Source: Siphonodentalium dalli
Lineage: Eukaryota > Mollusca > Scaphopoda > Gadilida > Siphonodentaliidae
Direction: 5' to 3'
DNA length: 64,000 nucleotides
NCBI GenBank assembly: GCA_032622095.1
Contig: CP136064.1
Coordinates: 37,190,426 to 37,254,425 of the forward strand
Position 1 is the stretch's first letter. Every line of letters begins with the position of its first letter. The position numbers and the translations under genes are program-made. The notes beneath the pieces are model-generated. The model saw only the letters and a list, made by a program, of their open reading frames with translations. It was not told the DNA's origin and ran no database searches. This document shows positions 57,889 through 64,000 of the stretch, one piece after another.

Positions 57889-58930
57889 ATACCCACCGCC
57901 AAGGCCAACCGTACCTTTAAGTGCGAGAGATTGGATGTATCTACATTTGGGGCTCATGACTCGAAGGTGCGAGAATTGGATCTGGTTCGAATTAATGTGA
58001 TATGTCAAGATGGATCAGTGGTTCCTGTCGAAGATTTGGTTGTGCCCACAATCACAAAACCACTAAAAATCAAATCCTCGCGAGTAACTGCACCGGAATT
58101 AAAGTCATTTCATCTTGCCCATCCGCTAAATTACCCATGTGAGAATTTCGAAGTGTCGCTGTCAATATGCATCTGTGAATGGCGAGATTGTCACATCAAA
58201 ATATGGGACAGTTGCAGTGAGTTCTAGGCTTGGATATTTATTGCGTGGTACATCGACCAACAATCATGATTCCGATTTGTCAATGCTTCATGTTTTGACA
58301 GAACCTGACGATGTGGAGCTCAAACGGTTTTGGGCATTGGAAACAATCGGGATCGATTCAAAGCAAAGTGAGGGCACTGATAATTTTGTCGCTTCTTATT
58401 GTGAACAGTCTATCGAGTTCAACGATGGTAGATATGAAGCAAAACTTCCATGGCTGGACCATCACGAAGAACTGCCATCGCATTTGAAATTGTGAGTAAT
58501 CGGACTCGTGCAAACATTCGGCGTTTGGCGAACAAACCTGTATTGTTCAAGAAATATGCTGACATAATTGAAACTCAACTCGAACACGATTTCATTGAAA
58601 AGGTAGAAATAACAGACAGTTAGTCTCAGAGGATTCACTATATTCCACACCATGCTATTCTAAAAGACCCTGCTACAACCCCTATCCGCATAGTGTTCGA
58701 TTTCAGTTGCAGTCAAGGAGATCTACCGTCTCTCAATTCTTGTATGGAAGCAGGCCCCCACTGATAAATGACATAACTGAAATTTTGATGAGATTCAGAC
58801 TGAACAAGTACGGTATCACTACTGGTATTGAAAAAGCGTTCTTACATGTTGGACTCAACGAAAGTGATCGTGATGTTACCAGATTTTTGTTGGGTCAGTG
58901 ATCCAAGTGATCCCGACAGTCCGTTTGAGG
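57889..58930 (+). pseudogene. BEL pol: protease end, linker and first part of RT
   Basis: Frames in order: CERLDVSTFGA...LKSFHLAHPLN (protease end, about 57920-58130), VNGEIVTSKYGTVAVSSRLGYLLRG and FWALETIGI...F...IEFNDGRYEAKLPW (58139-58495), then RT: NKPVLFKKYADIIETQL, FIEKVE, YIPHHAI, RIVFDFS and GPPLINDI (58520-58780), and GITTGIEKAFLHVGL with DRDVTRF (58810-58890). Stops occur at about 58621 and 58900. The RT breaks off at about 58925, where the inverted segment begins. Confidence 0.82.
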
Positions 58931-59018
58931 TGTACATCCAACAACTGAGTTTCGTTAAACGTTTGATATCCTTTAAACGATTGGCAACAAACACGGGTAG
59001 CCTTTTATCCGAATTTAG

Positions 59019-59678
59019 CTAACTGAGCACAACACTACTGTCTGTCCATAAGTTCATTTTTAGAAGAGGTATTTCTGTGGAGAATGCATTGCAAACATGC
59101 ACTGCTAATCGAGCCGCAATGGTTTCAGCCATGAGTTCTAGTTGGGGTATGGTCGTCTGTTTCGTTGGTGCTACTCTTGACTTTGCCATTACGAATGCGA
59201 CTTCGTTTCCAATCACAATATAGCAAACAGCACCATAGGCACGGGTACTTGCGTCTCCAAATACATGAATTTCGGCACTATCAATGGGGCCATGTATATA
59301 GGACCGTGGAACAGTCAATTGCATTGCCTCTTGTAGATCATAGGCAATGGACGTCCATCGTTCACAGTAAGTTTCTGGCAATGCTGTGTCCCAGTCAAAG
59401 GATTTTTTCCACAAATCCTGTATTAGTATTCGTGCGCGGATGGCTACTGGACACAGGATTACATGTGGATCGAACACACGAGACACTTGTTGTAGAATGA
59501 TTCGCTTTGTTATCACTGATTTGTCATTTGATGTCAAATCCCAAAGATTCTGCAACAGTGTTCCACTCAACACCCAAACTTTCACACACTCTGTTTGCTC
59601 AATAACACCATCGTCAGCTGCCACAGCTCGTAATTCCACCCAATATAGAAGACCAGCTGCGAAGGTTGAAGTTGGCAT
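59019..59678 (-). pseudogene. BEL RT thumb / peptidase A17 / RNase H region
   Basis: 220 codons open on the minus strand. DPHVILCPVAIRARILIQDLW is the Pao A17 block (usually DPLG..P...RAK...Q.LW). FGDASTRAYGAVCY and LELMAETIAARLA and WTDSSVVLS are RNase H-like motifs (D, E, D). At the start a MITE separates it from the RT core part. Confidence 0.82.
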
Positions 59679-59689
59679 CTTTCAAAACC

Positions 59690-60050
59690 GGCCAAATAAA
59701 GCTTCAACAGCCTAAAATATCTTCGGTCTGTCTCAATAGAACCATACAAATATGGATATCATTGGAACCGGCTCATTGACCACATTGTGATGGTTACAGT
59801 TATGCCATGTGCCAATGCATTCTCTTATATATGCGAGTCGACCATAGGTTGCCTCGCATATATAAGAGAATGCATTGGCCTAAAATAATTCTTTTAATAC
59901 TTTTTACCATTTTTTCTTACATTCTTTAACAATTTTATAATTTTTAATGTGTTAAGCCAATACATTCTCTTATATATGCGAGGCGACCTATGGTCGACTC
60001 GCATATATAAGAGAATGCATTGGCACAGGGCCCTTCTGTTGGGTAAAGGG
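59690..60050. mobile_element. piggyBac-like MITE with two hairpins (copy 2, truncated)
   Basis: Opposite orientation to the copy at 51974-52428. The right end GGGTAAAGGG is followed by TTAA. It contains the same two 66-bp hairpins (about 59812-59880 and 59964-60024). The left side stops at about 59690 and lacks the terminal GGTAAAGGG. It lies inside the inverted BEL segment. Confidence 0.75.
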
Positions 60051-60061
60051 TTAAATCATAA

Positions 60062-60244
60062 TTATTCCTTATAAAATTTTAGAGCTGAATGTTCGTCGCT
60101 CAAACTCAACATGATGTTATCAACATAAATGTTCTGCTTCATTATCTCTGCTGTAATGGTAGACTTGACACTGTTCAAGTGTTGAAGAATTGTACAGTTC
60201 AAAATGAACGGAGAACAAGTTGCCCCGAACAAAACCCGTTTCAA
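60062..60244 (-). pseudogene. BEL RT core with YVDN box
   Basis: 60 codons: RVLFGATCSPFILN then QNIYVDNIMLS, the RT catalytic box (YVDD in active enzymes; the second aspartate is N here). Broken off from the rest of RT by the inversion and from the thumb by the MITE. Confidence 0.82.
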
Positions 60245-60245
60245 A

Positions 60246-61160
60246 CTGTGCTACTAATGACAATCCTGCTGATTTACTGACCCGTGGGTTGACAGCAAAA
60301 CAACTTCTTGTTGCCACGAACTGGTTAAACCCTCCAAACCTTCCATTACAATTGGTGGGTGAAAGTCAACCTACGTGTACTGCAAGTATGTTGACGAGCA
60401 TTTCAGATGACTCCATCGAGAACCAAGACCCCGCCACTGACAGTCATATGCACATTCCCGACGCTGACATTGATGCTGTTATGGACGTAGAGCGATTCTC
60501 GAGTTTGACAAAACTGTTACGAGCAACAGCGTGGATACTACGTTTCAAAAATAATTTGCAAAATCCTGCAAGCAAGATCACTGGAACATTGACCTCCGAT
60601 GAATTGACGGTTGCAGAACAACATTGGATTCGTGCATCACAGCAGTCAGCGTATAGTGATGTTCTCGTGTATCTGTCAAACAATCATAAACCCAGGTCTG
60701 TGATCGTTGAACAATTACAACTATCTTTGGATGATAACAATATCACCCGTTGTCGGGGACGTATTGAGAACTCCCCACTGACATACAGTGCAAAACACCC
60801 TGTTCTGCTACAAAAAGGGAACGCGTTTACCAGATTGCTAGTTCTTGATATTCATGAGAGAACTCACCACTCTGGTGTGAACGCAATGGTCACGGCTCTC
60901 CGCTCGTCATATTTGATACCAAGGGTACGCCAGCTAGTCAGACCACTTCTTAGAAACTGTGTAATTTGTCGGAGACTCACATGCACACCATATCGTTTAC
61001 CGAACCCACCACCGTTACCAGAAAGTCGCGTTTCAGACGTTCCACCTTTCTATTTCACTGGCGTAGATTTTTTGTGGTCCACTCAATGTTACCAGTGAAA
61101 ATAGTTCGGAAAAACTATATGTGTGTTTATTCACATGTGGAGTGACACGAGCCATTCACG
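60246..61160 (+). pseudogene. BEL pol: RNase H end, integrase zinc domain
   Basis: DNPADLLTRGLTAKQL, then the linker with EQHWIR and LVLDIHERTHHSGVNAM...C.ICRR (HHCC zinc domain, about 60845-60980), then PPFYFTGVDFLW, where GVDF supplies the first integrase aspartate. Frameshifts follow near 61095. Confidence 0.85.
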
Positions 61161-61397
61161 AAGGACTTGAGCACTGATTCATTCTTGGCAGCTTTGCGTA
61201 GATTTGCTAGTAGGAGATCTTTACCAAAAAAAATGATCTCAGACAATGCAAGCACATTTCTGTCAGCGAATACAATTATACGTGACTTGTTTGAATCCAG
61301 TTCTTTCCATGACATACTGGCAAATAAGGGACTCGAGTGGCAGTTTATAACCAAACGCGCACCATGGCATGTTGGTTTCTATGAACGTTTAATATGA
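61161..61397 (+). pseudogene. BEL integrase core, second half
   Basis: FLAALRRFASRRSLPKKMISDNASTF contains the second catalytic aspartate (SDNA), and GLEWQFITKRAPWHVGFYERLI the catalytic glutamate in its usual ...PW.GG.YERLI context (GG is VG here). A TGA after YERLI ends the frame. Confidence 0.85.
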
Positions 61398-61421
61398 ATC
61401 ACTAAGCTGTCTCTAAAGAAG

Positions 61422-62150
61422 GTGCTGTATCGTTCTATGGTAGACTTTGAGGAATTGCGAACAATACTCACTGAAATAGAAGCAACAATAAATAACCGAC
61501 CATTGACATATATTTCAGACGACATCCGTGACAATGAACCCTTGACACCATCCCAATTGATGAATGGACATACATATGTCTCTACACTGCCACACCCATC
61601 TGTTGTCGACGGCCAGTTAAATGATCCCGAGTTCTCTCTGAACGCCAGTGATCTGAAACGACGAGTAAACATCCGCGCGACACTTGTTGACCAATTTCCA
61701 AAGAAGTGGATGCATGCGTATTTGACAGGACTACGGGAGTTTCATAGATTCAACGGTGATAACAGAGAATGCGTGAAATTGGGATCTGTAGTACAAATTC
61801 AAGAGGATAATATTAAACGGTTAAAATGGCGATTGGGAATTGTTCTAGAATTATATCGTGGTAGGGATGGCTATATACGCTCTGTGACATTAAAAACTTC
61901 AACTTGTGTGACGAATCGTCCTCTTTCACGACTGTACCCACTCGAAGTGTTTGCCAATATCGCAGACATAGCTCCAAACACCCATGACAAATCATCTGAT
62001 ATTCACGCAGACACGGACATGGTTTCGTTTCCATCTACCATTGACCAGTCATTCGATGCCCACACGAACAGACCAAAGCGACGTGCAGCAATTAAAGCAC
62101 TTGACAGAATGGACACGTGGTTATGCGATGACAGCGAAGAGTCTGACTGA
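61422..62150 (+). pseudogene. BEL integrase C-terminus and DUF5641
   Basis: 242 codons. EELRTILTEIEATINNRPLTY is the typical integrase tail, LTPSQLMNGH follows, then a DUF5641-like domain (RVNIRATLVDQFPKKWMHAYLTGLREFHR..., GSVVQIQEDN..., WRLGIVLELYRGRDGYIRSV). A stop follows at 62150, 35 bp before the 3' LTR. Confidence 0.85.
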
Positions 62151-62184
62151 ACATTAATTATGCCATATCTTGTTGGCGCCGGAG

Positions 62185-62330
62185 TGTTAGGAACTAGTAT
62201 CGCGACCAACATTATTATTTGTACATCGCCCAATAGAGGCGTTGTTGTGGGAAACTACCTTTTTTAGTTGAATTAAATTGTCCGAAATTAACGAAATCAC
62301 AAATCGATTTATTGTCACTAAACCTCTACA
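62185..62330 (+). repeat. 3' LTR of the BEL element
   Basis: TGTTAGGAACTAGTATCGCGACC... to CTCTACA, about 146 bp, followed by GATTA. Confidence 0.85.
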
Positions 62331-62690
62331 GATTATTCCTATATTTAAGAATAAGGAGATCCTAGTGACCCGAATAATTACAGACCGATCACAATACTCA
62401 GCTGCTTGGGCAAACTATTCACGAAGGTCCTTTTCTAACCGAATGAATGTAATCGTAAAAAGTCACAGTGTTATTTCAGAAAACCAAGTCGGATTTAGAA
62501 AGAACTATTTAACTGTCGACAACATGTTGATACTGGCCTTATTGTCAGAAATAAACAGAGTTTTTTTTAATAAGAAATTACTCTTTGCCTTCATTGACTT
62601 TAAGATGGCGTTTGATACAGCTTGGAGACAAGTTTATGGTACAAATTGTTACACTATGGAATTTACTTATATAAATAGACATTTAGAATT
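62331..62690 (+). pseudogene. LINE RT continuation after the BEL element
   Basis: Picks up exactly where the text stopped at 53469: IIPIFKNKE, then RNMMNVIVKSHSVISENQVGFRKNY...TVDNMLIL...KLLFAFIDFKMAFDTAWR, the RT finger/palm region (F.DF..AFD). Several frame changes occur. The RT is cut again after about 62650. Confidence 0.8.
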
Positions 62691-63300
62691 TAAATAATTA
62701 TTATAATAAGAATTGTAATACGACCTTGCCTAAACCTACATCCAACGCCCGTCCCGATTGGCCAGTATCCTGAATTCACATGGATACACGATCGTCGTTT
62801 TGTGGTACAATTCTAGAATTTCTAGATATTCTGAAATGTACCACAAAAAATGAAATGCTGCCAATTTCGGAAGTCAAACCACACGGGCATTGGTTAATGT
62901 GATGCTATAGACTGAAGAAAGAGACATATAATGACTACCTACTGTATTATATTGAAGTTTATTTAAGAAAGAACAAAAATAAGTGTTAACTGATTTTTTT
63001 TTTTGTCAAAAAGGCAATGAAAAGTGGTCGCAGTTCAATAGTGACGTCATGTTTGACGTTACAGTTCTAAGAGAAGAACTGTTTGGTGGAAAATCAGAGC
63101 TAGAATCCGAGCTATTATATAGCAGGTTGAACGCATGTCACTACAATTTCAACCAAAGCAAAGTGTCGAATAACACAAGAAATAAATACACTGCGCATCG
63201 GCGTGTATAGTAGAATTTGACCACAGAAACTGATTGTAGGACACTGCTTCGCGTCGTCCTACAATCAGTTTCTTTGTGGTCAAATTCTACTATACAGAGA

Positions 63301-63345
<45 letters not shown>

Positions 63346-63424
63346 TATTTAATAAAGTTAGAGTTTTCTAATTCAAGTCCTTTGTACAATTAAATACCAC
63401 CACTACGTCTTACTTCCCTTTGTT
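62691..63424. mobile_element. Insertion in the LINE with hairpins and a GA tract
   Basis: A 63201-63294 fold-back (TATAGTAGAATTTGACCACA and complement) is followed by a GA microsatellite. A smaller hairpin (TTTGTGGTACA...TGTACCACAAA) lies at about 62795-62848. A 75-codon frame (62983-63210) is not recognised. The boundaries are approximate. Confidence 0.55.
63296..63343. repeat. GA microsatellite
   Basis: About 23 GA dinucleotides with one GGGA interruption. Confidence 0.95.
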
Positions 63425-64000
63425 TTGAAGGAGTTAGACAACGAGGCACTTATCGTCCCTTATGTTTTCATTATATGCTAATGAACTGCAACAACTCCTT
63501 GGAAATATTAACTTGATTGAACAACGAAATTGAAAGCAGATTAGATTGCTACTTGAAAAATCTTTATGCCGATGATACAGTTATCATGGCAGATACCCAA
63601 AAATCACTACAATCACAATTAGATCAGTTTGAAAAATATTGCGACAAAAGGATATTAACATGTCAAAGAGCAGTTTCTCGAAGAAAACGAAATTTATGTT
63701 CAAAGGACAAAAACTAGATGTAGTAAGCAACTTGAACTATCTGGGCATAACGTTTATTAAATCTGGCTCATTCATGCCCGCGAAAAAAAAATGGTGGTTG
63801 ACAAAGCCACCATGGCCATGTATTCCATCATTGGAAAATCCCGCAAACATTGCCTCACAATAAGAAATCAACTTGACTTGTTCGATACACATGTTGTACC
63901 AATACTTCTATATGGCTGCGATGTATGGGGACACTGTGATAACGATTTATTGGAGAGCGTTCTATGAATATATTGAAAACACATATTCGACTCCGACCAT
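63425..64000 (+). pseudogene. LINE RT, catalytic box and C-terminal part (runs off the window)
   Basis: A GVRQ-like start at about 63430, then SLYANELQQLL, LYADDTVIMADT (YADD catalytic box at about 63567), LQ.QLDQFEKYC, and in other frames SSLNYLGITF and VVPILLYGCDVWG. Frameshifts are frequent. The domain continues beyond 64000. Confidence 0.78.

Larger units (their letters stand above)
58925..60245 (-). other. Inverted internal segment of BEL pol
   Basis: In this piece the pol text runs on the minus strand: RVLFGATCSPFILN and the YVDN catalytic box variant (60244-60062), the MITE, then thumb/A17 and RNase H-like parts (59678-59019: FGDASTRAYGAV, LELMAE, WTDSSVVL) and the FVANR...WM end near 58930. 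At 60246 the plus-strand frame resumes with DNPADLLTRG, which normally follows WM. Both breakpoints carry a GTTTGA-type hexamer in inverse orientation. It is a clean in-place inversion. Confidence 0.85.
53470..62330 (+). mobile_element. BEL/Pao LTR retrotransposon, degenerate, with nested insertions and an internal inversion
   Basis: Short LTRs of about 147 bp (TGTTAGGAACTA...CTCTACA), a 5-bp duplication GATTA, and the BEL/Pao domain order: DUF1759-type gag with zinc knuckles, DUF1758-type protease, RT, peptidase A17/RNase H region, HHCC and DDE integrase, DUF5641. Many stops and frameshifts occur. It lies inside a LINE RT gene, and contains a reverse-strand retroposon, a 2-kb fold-back element, a 450-bp insertion, an inverted 1.3-kb segment and a piggyBac-like MITE. 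Confidence 0.88.

Overview
This is a repeat-dense window of a eukaryotic, almost certainly invertebrate animal genome. The evidence is GT-AG spliced exons, BEL/Pao, LTR and LINE retroelements, many fold-back and MITE-like elements, a Polinton-type element, and no bacterial-style operons. The repeat style (GACG/CAGA-tailed dispersed repeats, ACCGGTA and TACATGTA words) suggests a marine lophotrochozoan such as a mollusc, but that is inference.

Layout. 1-5440 is a satellite of 48- and 52-bp units in a higher-order repeat of about 1.64-1.69 kb. At its edge sits a Maverick/Polinton-type element (5627-49268) with a perfect 6-bp target duplication TATGGG and 5'-AG termini. It is not an ordinary Polinton. 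It is a giant palindrome, two inverted copies of about 4.6 kb meeting at about 10249, each with the same eight small genes: a lysine-rich repeat protein, a C2H2 zinc-finger protein, four small unknown proteins (one with a membrane segment), a Bcl-2-like apoptosis regulator and an 86-aa basic ORF. No DNA polymerase, integrase or capsid gene is visible. The two copies carry different lesions, so they have been diverging for some time.

The right arm is split at a TA dinucleotide by a 34,054-bp insertion (12065-46118) with 15-bp terminal inverted repeats starting CCCAGC. The uninterrupted target site survives in the left arm at 8192-8193. The insertion carries a complete nine-exon, 377-codon DUF4806 gene (14331-27954, minus), a tnp2/CACTA-like transposase ORF with one in-frame stop (28655-30778, minus), several fold-back elements, and a nest: a hAT-like element holds a palindromic MITE, which holds a young LTR retroelement (39667-44183; 493-bp LTRs with about two differences).

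Right of the Polinton (49275-64000) a LINE reverse-transcriptase gene is interrupted by a BEL/Pao element (53470-62330, 5-bp duplication GATTA). That element has gag, protease, RT, RNase H, integrase and a DUF5641 region, but is dead. Its gag is split by a reverse-oriented retroposon and a 2-kb fold-back element, about 1.3 kb of its RT/RNase H is inverted in place, and the inverted part holds a piggyBac-like MITE whose relative lies at 51974-52428.

No host gene other than possibly the DUF4806 gene is evident. The window is best read as a stack of insertions: satellite, then palindromic Polinton, then the 34-kb TA element, then hAT, MITE and LTR inside it.
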